From Planctomycetia bacterium (GTDB lineage Bacteria; Planctomycetota; Planctomycetia; Pirellulales; UBA1268): a stretch of DNA of 64,000 nucleotides. Below the pieces are notes generated by a model. It was not told the origin of the DNA. It saw only the letters and a list, made by a program, of their open reading frames with translations, and searched no databases. Location of the stretch: the NCBI GenBank assembly GCA_014192425.1, contig BJHK01000016.1:24042-88041 (forward strand), given 5' to 3'. The translations under genes and the position numbers were made by a program. Shown in pieces: positions 26,828-33,910 of the stretch. Positions within the stretch are counted from its first letter, which is position 1; each line of letters begins with the position of its first letter.

Positions 26828-28051
26828 ATGTTGATTGACAGAACGCGGTACGGCGACCGCGGTGCCGACGAGGTGCAGGCAATGGGTGAGACGGGCAGCA
26901 CGCACGGGGAACAGCGATCCATCTCCGGCCTCGCCGGGGGGGATGCCGAGCCGATGGCCATCGGCACTGCCGGTCAGCCGCCGCACGCCCCCGCCTCGAC
27001 CGCGGAGATCGGGGCGGCTCTGGAGGGGCGGACGCTCGGGCACTACCAACTGCGGCAGTTCGTCGGCGGCGGCGGGATGGGGGCGGTGTTCCGGGCGCTC
27101 GATACCACGCTCGACAGGATCGTGGCAGTCAAGGTCCTGTCGCGGCAGCATTCGGCCGACGCCGAGATGCTGCGCCGGTTCCGTAACGAGGCCCAGTCGG
27201 CGGCCCGGCTCGACCACGAGAACATCGGCCGCGTGCACGCGGTGGGCAGCGACGAAGGCTGGCACTACATCGTCTTCGAGTTCATCGAGGGGCGAAATCT
27301 GCGCGACCTCGTCCGTGAGCAGGGGCCGTTCGACGTCCCGCGGACGATCGGCATCGCCCTGGAGCTCGCCGACGCACTCGAGCACGCGGCCGACCGCGAC
27401 GTGGTGCATCGCGACATCAAGCCCTCCAACATCGTGATCACCCCGGCCGGCAGGCCGCGGATCGTCGACATGGGGCTGGCCCGGCTGCCCCCCGCCGCCG
27501 GCGTCAACGACCTGACGGTGAGCGGGATGACCCTCGGCACCTTCGACTACATCTCCCCGGAACAGGCCCGCGACCCGCGGGCGGCCGACACCCGCAGCGA
27601 CCTGTACTCGCTCGGCTGCACGCTGTTCTTCGTGCTCGTGGGGCGGCCGCCGTTCGCCGACGGCACGCTGGTGCAGAAGCTGCTCCAGCATCAGCAGGAA
27701 CCCCCGCCGGCGGTCGAGGCGCTGCGGCCCGACGTGCCGGCGCCGCTGGCGGCGATCATCGCCCGGCTGATGGCCAAGGACCCGAACGATCGGTACCAGC
27801 GGCCGGCGGCCCTCGCGGCCGACCTCGTGTCGTGCGCGGAGGCCTGCGGCATCGACGTCGCCCTTCCCAGGCCCGTGGTCGTCGCGGCACCGGTCGCCGA
27901 CAGTCGCCGCCGCGCCAGCCTGCCGTGGCTGGTTCCGCTGATCGGTTTCGCCCTGCTCGTCGCGACGCTCTGGATCCGGGCGATCGCGGACCGGCGGGAC
28001 ACGGACAGGGAAGCCGCCCCCGACCCGCCGGCCGCGGCACCGAACGATTGA
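26828..28051 (+). CDS. Hanks-type serine/threonine protein kinase with a C-terminal membrane anchor
   Basis: This 407-residue kinase has a low-complexity N-terminal 65 residues, then a complete catalytic domain: glycine loop VGGGGMGAVFRA, VAVKVL (Lys102), HRDIKPSN near residue 195, and IVDMGLAR as the metal-binding motif (DMG in place of DFG). It also has GTFDYISPEQA and DLYSLGCTLFFVLVGRPPF. A single transmembrane helix follows at about residue 364 (LPWLVPLIGFALLVATLWI) with a short tail and no sensor domain. All catalytic residues are present, so activity is expected. The ATG at 26828 is used here; the ATG at 26882, with GAGG about 8 bases upstream, is an equally good start and would shorten the tail by 18 residues. 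A small CXXCH protein gene follows. Confidence 0.93.
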   Translation: MLIDRTRYGDRGADEVQAMGETGSTHGEQRSISGLAGGDAEPMAIGTAGQPPHAPASTAEIGAALEGRTLGHYQLRQFVGGGGMGAVFRALDTTLDRIVAVKVLSRQHSADAEMLRRFRNEAQSAARLDHENIGRVHAVGSDEGWHYIVFEFIEGRNLRDLVREQGPFDVPRTIGIALELADALEHAADRDVVHRDIKPSNIVITPAGRPRIVDMGLARLPPAAGVNDLTVSGMTLGTFDYISPEQARDPRAADTRSDLYSLGCTLFFVLVGRPPFADGTLVQKLLQHQQEPPPAVEALRPDVPAPLAAIIARLMAKDPNDRYQRPAALAADLVSCAEACGIDVALPRPVVVAAPVADSRRRASLPWLVPLIGFALLVATLWIRAIADRRDTDREAAPDPPAAAPND

Positions 28052-28077
28052 CTTCGCCCGTCTCGACATCGTACGAT
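28048..28077 (+). promoter_or_regulatory. Candidate sigma-70 promoter of the CXXCH gene
   Basis: TTGACT (28048-28053, overlapping the kinase stop codon), an 18-base spacer and TACGAT (28072-28077) lie about 56 bases upstream of the ATG at 28133. The hexamers are good for such GC-rich DNA. Confidence 0.45.
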
Positions 28078-28132
28078 TTTCTTCGCGCTGACCGGGATGG
28101 TCGACGTATCACACCCTTCGGAGCGGCTCTCC

Positions 28133-28513
28133 ATGAAGTTCAGCAGGCATGCGGTTCTGGTGGTGGCGGTCGTGGTGGCTGGTGCTGCGGTCGTGCAACG
28201 GCCCGCGCAGGCGTACAAGGAGTTTCTCGACGAGTTCAAGAAGGTCTACACGCCCGACGAGAGCAAGCCCTTCTTCAAGGAAGTCGAGACGGCCAAGTGC
28301 CTCGTCTGCCACGGGGAGAAGTCGAAGAAGGAGCGGAACGCCTACGGGAGCGCCCTCGACAAACTGCTGACGAAGGAAGACAAGAAAGACACCGACAAGA
28401 TCCGCAAGGCGCTCGAGGAGGTCGCGGCCTTGCCGAGCGATCCGGAAAAGAGCGACGCGCCGACCTTCGGTGCGCTGCTCGGGGAAGGCAAGCTGCCGGG
28501 TGCGGCGAAGTAG
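28133..28513 (+). CDS. Small exported protein with one CXXCH haem-c motif
   Basis: The 126-residue product has a signal peptide (HAVLVVAVVVAGAAVVQRPAQA) and one CLVCH motif at about residue 56, typical of covalent haem attachment in the periplasm. The rest is Lys- and Glu-rich (EKSKKERNAYGSALDKLL) with no clear distal Met ligand, so it may be a degenerate cytochrome c or a redox carrier with another sixth ligand. The ATG at 28133 follows GGAG with 9 bases between; an in-frame start 36 bases upstream lacks one. It lies between the kinase and a convergent HD-domain gene. No cytochrome c maturation gene is in the window. Confidence 0.8.
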   Translation: MKFSRHAVLVVAVVVAGAAVVQRPAQAYKEFLDEFKKVYTPDESKPFFKEVETAKCLVCHGEKSKKERNAYGSALDKLLTKEDKKDTDKIRKALEEVAALPSDPEKSDAPTFGALLGEGKLPGAAK

Positions 28514-28557
28514 GCTTCGGCCGGGCAGAAAGCGGCTGACGGTGGGGTGGCGCGGCG

Positions 28558-29919
28558 TCAGGCCGGCGCCGTGGAGGCGGCCTCGAGCAGCATCTGGTCC
28601 AAGTCCGCGCAGCCGGCGACGGCTGCCGCAGTGTCCGGCTCGGCGAAGATCCGCACCCGCTTGACGATGTCGTCGAACTGCTCGCGGGCCAGGCTGCGCA
28701 CGACCGGGGAGAGGTCGTCGAGACGGCGCCACGCGGGTCTGGCATCGGGCCGGGCCCGCGCCGGCCGCTCGCGGACCTGGATCCTGAACTCGACCTCCCG
28801 GTCGGCGGGGGGCGCGTCGACGAGCAGCAGGGCGGGATCGACGGCGATGCCGGCCCGCTCACGGAGCAGGTCCGCGAGCCGGCTGGAGACCGCCACCGCG
28901 CCGGCGTAGGTCCGGCCGGCACAGGCCCGGTGCACGTCCGGATGGCGGACGGCGTCGAACGTGGCCGCCCGCTTGAAGAGCCGGCGCCGGTCGCCAAACA
29001 GTCCGTCCGCCAGCCGGGCGGCGGGCGTGCCGGCCGTCGTCGCCCGGAACCAGGGGGCGAAGTCGGCGTCGCTCATGCCCCGCAGACGCTGCGGGTCGAC
29101 CCGGTCGCGAACCAGCCACATTCCGCGCTGCAGCATGGCCGTCGCCGCCCGCACCGCATGGTGCCAGTAGACCTCGCTGAACATGACATAGCGGGCGAAG
29201 ACCATCAGTTCCGCGGCCGTCCGCCCCTTGTCGCTGATGGCTAGTGCCGTGCCCGCCTCGTCGAGGCACAGGCTGGAGAGCAGCCGCTCCTCGTCGAAGT
29301 GCCGTCCGTAGGGCACCCCCGCATGCAGGCTGTCGCGGGCCAGGTAATCCATCTTGTCGACGTCGATCGGGCCGGAGAGGAGCGACTGCACGATCCGGCC
29401 CGCGGGATCGGTGGCCGTCCCGCAGATGACGGCCGCGACCCGTTCCGGATCCAGTCCCCAGGCGGAGCGAAGGATTTCCCCCAGCTGGCCCCGGGCGAGG
29501 ATCTCGGCGACGAGCCGCTCGTGCCGCGGCAGCTCGGCGAGCCCCATGTCCTCGATCGGATGGCAGTAGGGCCAGTGGCCGACGTCGTGGAGCAGGGCGG
29601 CGACGACGAACGTGGCCGCGTCGGCGGGGCGGACCGTCGCCATGAACCGCTCGTCATGCTCGAGCCGGGCGAGGAATTCGAGCGCCAGCCGGTAGGCCCC
29701 CAGCGAGTGCTCCAGCCGGGAGTGGACGGCGCCCGGGTAGACCAGCGACACCAGGCCCAGCTGGCTGATGCCGGCAAGGCGGCGCACCTCGACCGTGTCG
29801 ACGAGGGCCCGGACCCGCGGCGTCAGCGGCACGGTCACGCCGGGGGGGATCCGCACGCCGTCGGCAGCGACGCGGGCGTCGAGTTCGGGGAGCAGGCGAC
29901 GCGACGGCGCGACGGTCAT
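28558..29919 (-). CDS. HD-domain phosphohydrolase (dNTPase/SAMHD1-like family)
   Basis: This 453-residue soluble protein belongs to the HD superfamily of metal-dependent phosphohydrolases. The metal ligands are seen in RLEHSLGAYRLALEFL (the first His), LLHDVGHWPYCHPIED (the HD pair) and PIDVDKMDYLARDSLHAGVP (the distal Asp). The opening (VPLTPRVRALVDTVEVRRLA, then SLVYPGAVHSRLEHSLGAY) is typical of dGTPase-like and SAMHD1-like proteins, which cut dNTPs to nucleosides. The C-terminal third is divergent, so the substrate cannot be fixed. It starts at ATG 29919, 22 bases after the zinc-ribbon membrane gene on the same strand, and is probably co-transcribed with it. Confidence 0.88.
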   Translation of the reverse strand: MTVAPSRRLLPELDARVAADGVRIPPGVTVPLTPRVRALVDTVEVRRLAGISQLGLVSLVYPGAVHSRLEHSLGAYRLALEFLARLEHDERFMATVRPADAATFVVAALLHDVGHWPYCHPIEDMGLAELPRHERLVAEILARGQLGEILRSAWGLDPERVAAVICGTATDPAGRIVQSLLSGPIDVDKMDYLARDSLHAGVPYGRHFDEERLLSSLCLDEAGTALAISDKGRTAAELMVFARYVMFSEVYWHHAVRAATAMLQRGMWLVRDRVDPQRLRGMSDADFAPWFRATTAGTPAARLADGLFGDRRRLFKRAATFDAVRHPDVHRACAGRTYAGAVAVSSRLADLLRERAGIAVDPALLLVDAPPADREVEFRIQVRERPARARPDARPAWRRLDDLSPVVRSLAREQFDDIVKRVRIFAEPDTAAAVAGCADLDQMLLEAASTAPA

Positions 29920-29941
29920 GGCGGATTGCCGGGGGATCGAA

Positions 29942-30604
29942 TCACAGCGGCGGCAGCCCCATGACCGCGCGAAGCAGCGACGTCAACAGGACGTACAGGG
30001 AGAAGTGGCCCACGGCGGGTCCCCAGTCGAGCTCCAGCGTGGCCAGGGCGGCGAGGGCACCGGGCAGCAGGAAGATCGGGCCGAGAAACAGCCATTGCCA
30101 CATGTCGGCGGTGGCCTCGGCCGGCAGCATCCCCTTGACGCACCACAGGCCGGCGTAGACCGCGGCGCAGATCAGCCCGCGCACGACGAGGCTGCCGCCC
30201 TTGAGCGGCTCCAACTCCCGGTCGCGGATGACCGCGTAGCCGAGGAGCACGCAGGGAACGGCGATCACGAACGCGCCGCCGACAAGCAGCCAGACGGGCG
30301 GCGCCGCCGGCCGGAAGACGAAGCCGATCAGCCAGGCCATCATGATCGTCAGCACCACCCCCGCTCCGGCGGCGGCGAAGGCCATCACCGGGGCCGGCTC
30401 CACGAGCCGGGGCACGGAGATGATGGCCGGCCGCCCCGTGGCGGCCTTCGCCGGGCTCTCGGGCTCGTGGATCGTCACCGCCTTGACGAGCGCCGGCACG
30501 GTGATCGGCTTCTTGCACTTGGGGCAGGGCCCGGTCTGCCCGGCGAACTTGTCGCTGACGTTGAACCGTGACGAGCACGCTGGGCAGATGACGGGGATGG
30601 GCAT
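29942..30604 (-). CDS. Membrane protein with N-terminal zinc ribbon
   Basis: The 220-residue product starts with a complete zinc ribbon (VICPACSSRFNVSDKFAGQT, then PCPKCKKPITVPA: two CPxC knuckles). A short linker and about five transmembrane helices follow (for example GVVLTIMMAWLIGFVF, LLVGGAFVIAVPCVLLGYAV). This ribbon-plus-membrane layout recurs in planctomycetes, and a second example lies at 42921. Function unknown. It is upstream of and close to the HD-domain gene (22-base gap), and divergent from the related ribbon protein at 30819 across 214 bases. Confidence 0.78.
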   Translation of the reverse strand: MPIPVICPACSSRFNVSDKFAGQTGPCPKCKKPITVPALVKAVTIHEPESPAKAATGRPAIISVPRLVEPAPVMAFAAAGAGVVLTIMMAWLIGFVFRPAAPPVWLLVGGAFVIAVPCVLLGYAVIRDRELEPLKGGSLVVRGLICAAVYAGLWCVKGMLPAEATADMWQWLFLGPIFLLPGALAALATLELDWGPAVGHFSLYVLLTSLLRAVMGLPPL

Positions 30605-30818
30605 GTGAGTGGGGCGCCGGCGGAGGGCATCGGTCGGGATCGGGCGGCCGCGGTCGGGGCGGGCGGCTTCCGGGCAGTTTCCGACGACGGCTGAAGGACG
30701 TCAAGCCGCGGGGGGGTGGCACGGAGGTTCCACATGGGGGTTACACTCTTCTCAACAGAAGTTCTGCGCCGGACCCGCCGCGAGGCGGCCGGCAGGGTAG
30801 GCGGAGAGGACGCACGAC

Positions 30819-31535
30819 ATGGCGGATAAGACCCCGCAACCTTCGGCGGCGAAGCGACCGGCCGGCCCGCACCCCGCGCCGCGGCGGGTGGGCGAGCAGA
30901 TCATCTTCTACTGCCCCAACGGCGACAGGATCGTCGTGGCCGCGGCGCTCGGCGGGAAAACGGGGCTGTGCACCAAATGCCACGTGCAGGTCTCGATTCC
31001 GGCGATCGAGCCGGCAACGGCAACGGCAACGGCTGAACCCGCTCCGGCCGACATGCAGGCCGGATTCCCCCGCTCCGTTCCCGACGAGGCGCCGGCCCCG
31101 GCCAGCGACGTGGGACCGCTGCTTCCCGACGCCCAGCCGCGGGACGCAGCGCCCGCGGCGGCGCCCGTCGACTGGGATCTCGTTGCCGGGCAGTCCGTGG
31201 CGGCCGTGATTCCCGAGTTGGCCAACCTCGACGCGACGGCTCCCGGAGAGCCGTTCATCGGCCCCGCCCCCGTACCCGGCGACCATCATCCCGCCGCGCG
31301 TCTGGTGGCCCGGCTCTGGCAGGAGCGCGCCCACGGGGGCATCATCGAGCTGCACATGGCGGGTGGCAGCGTGATCCTGCCGGAGTGGTACGAGGTGAAC
31401 TGGTCCCGCGGGACGCACGGGCTGTTCGCCAGCCAGGCGGCCGACGGCACGGTGACGATGACCGCCGTCGCCTGGGAGACCCTGGAAAAAATCGTCGTCC
31501 GCCAGGTCCGTGACCTGCCCCAGGGCTTCGAGTGA
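30819..31535 (+). CDS. Conserved hypothetical protein with a degenerate zinc ribbon
   Basis: I do not recognise a function for this 238-residue soluble protein. Residues 28-61 look like the zinc ribbon of the divergent neighbour (IIFYCPNGDRIVVAAALGGK, then LCTKCHVQVSIPA), but the first knuckle has lost its second Cys (CPNG in place of CPxC), leaving three Cys plus a His. An Ala/Pro-rich linker follows, then a compact C-terminal domain of about 90 residues (HPAARLVARLWQERAHGGII, ILPEWYEVNWSRGTHGLFAS). GAGG about 10 bases before the ATG at 30819 fits. The end is convergent with the ACT gene, 12 bases away. Confidence 0.7.
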   Translation: MADKTPQPSAAKRPAGPHPAPRRVGEQIIFYCPNGDRIVVAAALGGKTGLCTKCHVQVSIPAIEPATATATAEPAPADMQAGFPRSVPDEAPAPASDVGPLLPDAQPRDAAPAAAPVDWDLVAGQSVAAVIPELANLDATAPGEPFIGPAPVPGDHHPAARLVARLWQERAHGGIIELHMAGGSVILPEWYEVNWSRGTHGLFASQAADGTVTMTAVAWETLEKIVVRQVRDLPQGFE

Positions 31536-31547
31536 CGGCGGAGACAC

Positions 31548-32045
31548 TCATTCGTCCGCGTCCAGATCCCCCTCGGTGATCATGTTGAACCCCTTGTTGC
31601 CCAGGGTTTCCAGGCCGATCCCCGTGTTGTCCACCATCAAGGCGACCGCGGGCCTTCCCCGGGGACGGAGCAGGATCGGATAGGCCTGGATGATGTTCAC
31701 CTCGGCCTGCAAGAGCGCGGTGCAGATGCGCAGCAGGGGTTGGTGGTCCTCCGGCAACTCGACGCCGATCAGGTCGCTTTCGATGATCGCGAGCCCGGCC
31801 CGTTCGAGGATCTCACGGCCCTGCTCCGGGTGGCTGAGCAGGAAGCGGGCGAAGGCGCACTCCCCGGAATCGTTGATCGAGAGGGCAACGATCCTGACCC
31901 GCGAGCCCTCGAATCGGCGCACCACCTCGAGAAGCTGCCCGGGCCGGTTCTCGAGAAACACCGTGAATTGGCGAAGCGTCGGCCAGCTGCGCCCGCGGGC
32001 GGTCGCAAACCCCACGCCCCCCGTGCCTGCATCGCCCATGCCCAC
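31548..32045 (-). CDS. ACT-domain protein (amino-acid binding regulator)
   Basis: The 165-residue product is made of two ACT-like units, beta-alpha-beta modules that bind amino acids and control enzymes. The first is FTVFLENRPGQLLEVVRRFE, then ALSINDSGECAFARFLLS. The second is EDHQPLLRICTALLQAEVNI, then PRGRPAVALMVDNTG. No catalytic domain is attached, so it is a stand-alone regulator. I chose the GTG at 32045 because GGGAG lies 7 bases upstream; the ATG two codons later (32039) is the alternative. It is divergent from the thioesterase gene, and the ligand is unknown. Confidence 0.8.
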   Translation of the reverse strand: MGMGDAGTGGVGFATARGRSWPTLRQFTVFLENRPGQLLEVVRRFEGSRVRIVALSINDSGECAFARFLLSHPEQGREILERAGLAIIESDLIGVELPEDHQPLLRICTALLQAEVNIIQAYPILLRPRGRPAVALMVDNTGIGLETLGNKGFNMITEGDLDADE

Positions 32046-32224
32046 GTCGTGTCTCCCGACGAACCTGCTCACCAAACCTGTGCACCAAACCTGCACCAGC
32101 GCCGCGGACGACCCTTTGCCTGTCCGCTGCCCGGAAGGATAGAGTCTCGGGCCGGGCCGGGTCAACGAAGCCCGATCGCGTGGCTGGCGGGCCGTCCGGT
32201 CGCCACGGTCGCCAGGAACAGCTC

Positions 32225-32614
32225 ATGTCAGACGCGCACGAGATCGCAATCCGCGTCCGCTACCAGGAGACCGACGGCCAACGCCGGGTGCATCACGCCA
32301 ACTTCATCACCTACTTCGAGATCGGCAGGACGGAGATGCTCCGGTCGCAGGGGCTCACCTATCGGGAGTTCGAGACCGCTGGTCTGTTCCTCGTGGTCGC
32401 CGACATCTCCTGCCGGTACGTCGCCGCGGCGGAATACGACGACCTGCTGCTCCTGCGCACGCGGGTGGAGAAGGTGGGTGCCGCCCACGTCTGCCATGCC
32501 TATGAGCTGCACCGCGGCTCCATGCTGATCGCCACGGGGACGAGCACCGTGGTCTGCGTCGATCGCGAGGGGCGGGTGCGGCGCCTCCCCGCCTGGATGC
32601 CGGAGCGTCGCTGA
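32225..32614 (+). CDS. Acyl-CoA thioesterase, YbgC/4-hydroxybenzoyl-CoA thioesterase type
   Basis: This is a single hotdog-fold domain of 129 residues. Such enzymes cut acyl-CoA thioesters in the cytoplasm. The signature RYQETDGQRRVHHANFITYF corresponds to the family's ETDxxGxVxHxNYxxyFE, with the catalytic Asp retained as the D of ETD. An inserted Arg pair makes the loop slightly unusual (DGQRRVHH). The remaining strands (FLVVADISCRYVAAAEYDDL) fit. The ATG at 32225 has AGGA about 8 bases upstream. It ends 9 bases from the convergent FHA gene. The acyl substrate is unknown; the E. coli relative YbgC belongs to the Tol-Pal cluster, but no tol or pal gene is here. Confidence 0.87.
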   Translation: MSDAHEIAIRVRYQETDGQRRVHHANFITYFEIGRTEMLRSQGLTYREFETAGLFLVVADISCRYVAAAEYDDLLLLRTRVEKVGAAHVCHAYELHRGSMLIATGTSTVVCVDREGRVRRLPAWMPERR

Positions 32615-32623
32615 CACGTCCGC

Positions 32624-33373
32624 TCAGTGCAGCGGCTCGAACATGAACCGCTGCTCGCCGCACAGAAACTGCGAAGGCACGGTCATGGCAACGGCCGCTT
32701 CAATTCGCACCCAGAGCCCGTTCATGCCGGCATTTTCGATCCTCCACCCGTGGTGCGAGCGGAGCACCGTCGCGTGGACAGGGCTGACGAAAGGATCATC
32801 GAGCCCGATGCCGGCGTTGGTACCGGCCCGGCCGATCGTCGTCGTCGGAGCGTGGCACTCGTGCCGTGTCCCATCACCACTGGCGTGCATCTCGACGAAC
32901 ACCCCTGCCGTGAGGTCGAGCGTCTGGAAGCGGAGTCGCGTGGAGCCGATCTGGAGCACCGTGCCCGGCCGGAGCCGGGCGCTGGCGGCCCGCACGAACG
33001 TGCCGCCGACGCTGCCGAGGTCGGAGAGTCGCCAGCCGGCGTTGCCGACCCGCTCGATGACGGCATGCCGTGGGGACATCGAGATGTCGTGGGGGATGAC
33101 GATCTCCCCCTCACTGCGGCCTATCACAAGCCGGTCGCCCCGCATCCGCACCAACTCGCCATCCTCGCCGATGTCGTCGAGCACCTTCACGAGGGCCATC
33201 CGGGCCCGGACCGTCGGCCGGTAGGCCGCAACCTCCTCTGCTGCAGAATGGGTGGCGGCTGGCATGTGGGTGGCGGCTGGCGGGCGCAGGACCCGGGCCC
33301 AGGCATCGAAACTCTCCGGCGGACGGCCGTCCTTCGCGGCCGGCGACACGATCCGTCCTTTGGCAACGTTCAT
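32624..33373 (-). CDS. Protein with two FHA domains
   Basis: The 249-residue cytoplasmic protein has a poorly conserved N-terminal 65 residues and two forkhead-associated domains, which bind phosphothreonine peptides. FHA1: RLVIGRSEGEIVIPHDISMS, PRHAVIERV and SVGGTFVR. FHA2: TTIGRAGTNAGIGLDDPFVS, PVHATVLRS and NAGMNGLWVR. Both keep the GR and SxxH-type residues for phosphopeptide contact. A natural partner would be a Ser/Thr kinase such as the one at 26828, but this is inference. GGAG 6 bases before the ATG at 33373 fixes the start. A 30-bp perfect palindrome lies in the leader. Confidence 0.9.
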   Translation of the reverse strand: MNVAKGRIVSPAAKDGRPPESFDAWARVLRPPAATHMPAATHSAAEEVAAYRPTVRARMALVKVLDDIGEDGELVRMRGDRLVIGRSEGEIVIPHDISMSPRHAVIERVGNAGWRLSDLGSVGGTFVRAASARLRPGTVLQIGSTRLRFQTLDLTAGVFVEMHASGDGTRHECHAPTTTIGRAGTNAGIGLDDPFVSPVHATVLRSHHGWRIENAGMNGLWVRIEAAVAMTVPSQFLCGEQRFMFEPLH

Positions 33374-33395
33374 CGGATTCTCCGTTCGGGCGCCC

Positions 33396-33425
33396 CTGGC
33401 GGGCAGGCCGCGGCCTGCCCGCCAG
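33396..33425. promoter_or_regulatory. Perfect 30-bp palindrome in the FHA leader
   Basis: CTGGCGGGCAGGCCG is followed directly by its own reverse complement (33396-33425), 22 bases upstream of the FHA start codon. An 8-bp palindrome GAATATTC (33425-33432) adjoins it. It could be an operator for a dimeric repressor or, in RNA, a hairpin controlling translation. Confidence 0.5.
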
Positions 33426-33467
33426 AATATTCGCGGCCAGAGTGTCCGCTTATTCCCGCGGGGCTCC

Positions 33468-33488
33468 GGCGGGCTGCGTTTGCCCGCC
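33468..33488. other. Hairpin between the FHA gene and the small conserved gene
   Basis: GGCGGGC (33468-33474) pairs with GCCCGCC (33482-33488) around a 7-base loop. No T tract follows. It repeats the GGCGGGC core of the nearby 30-bp palindrome. Confidence 0.4.
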
Positions 33489-33622
33489 CCAACGCGGCCG
33501 CCGACACTGGCAACGGGATCCGCAGGCAGGTGGTCACCGTGCTCCACGGCCGGATTCCCTTATCCCACGCCGGCGGCCTGCCTGTGCATGCCTCCGGGCA
33601 TGCCTCCCCGGAGACTAGACCC

Positions 33623-33874
33623 ATGTCACTCGCCGCCGAACGCGAATTCACCCACATCGGGGAGACGTCGGGCTGCTCGGACCACGACCACGATCTGATC
33701 CACGAATTGAGCCGTCGGCTCGACGCCCTGTGGCGGTACGACCAGTACATCGCCAACGCCGAGTGGCGCGAAGACCTGCGGCAGTTCTGGATGGACGCCA
33801 AGGCGGTCGAGAAGCAGGGCATCCAGCGGCTCAGGGAACTCATCGCCCAGGAGGTGCGCAACGGCTGCTTCTGA
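33623..33874 (+). CDS. Small conserved protein of unknown function
   Basis: This 83-residue soluble protein is mostly helical (LIHELSRRLDALWRYDQYIA, then LRQFWMDAKAVEKQGIQRLR). It has no membrane segment or known motif. The sequence style, with LWRYDQYIANAE followed by a charged helix, resembles a small conserved planctomycete family that I know only as hypothetical. GGAG 10 bases before the ATG at 33623 supports it. It is divergent from the FHA gene (249-base gap) and ends 36 bases from the convergent amidohydrolase gene. Confidence 0.65.
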   Translation: MSLAAEREFTHIGETSGCSDHDHDLIHELSRRLDALWRYDQYIANAEWREDLRQFWMDAKAVEKQGIQRLRELIAQEVRNGCF

Positions 33875-33910
33875 GGGACGTCGGCGTTGGGCGGCGAGCC
33901 GTGGCAGACC

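Noticed and set aside
30717..30731. Sigma-54-like element TGGCACGGAGGTTCC upstream of the ribbon gene at 30819.
   Set aside because: The -24 half is perfect but the invariant GC of the -12 half is CC; without that, sigma-54 recognition is unlikely.
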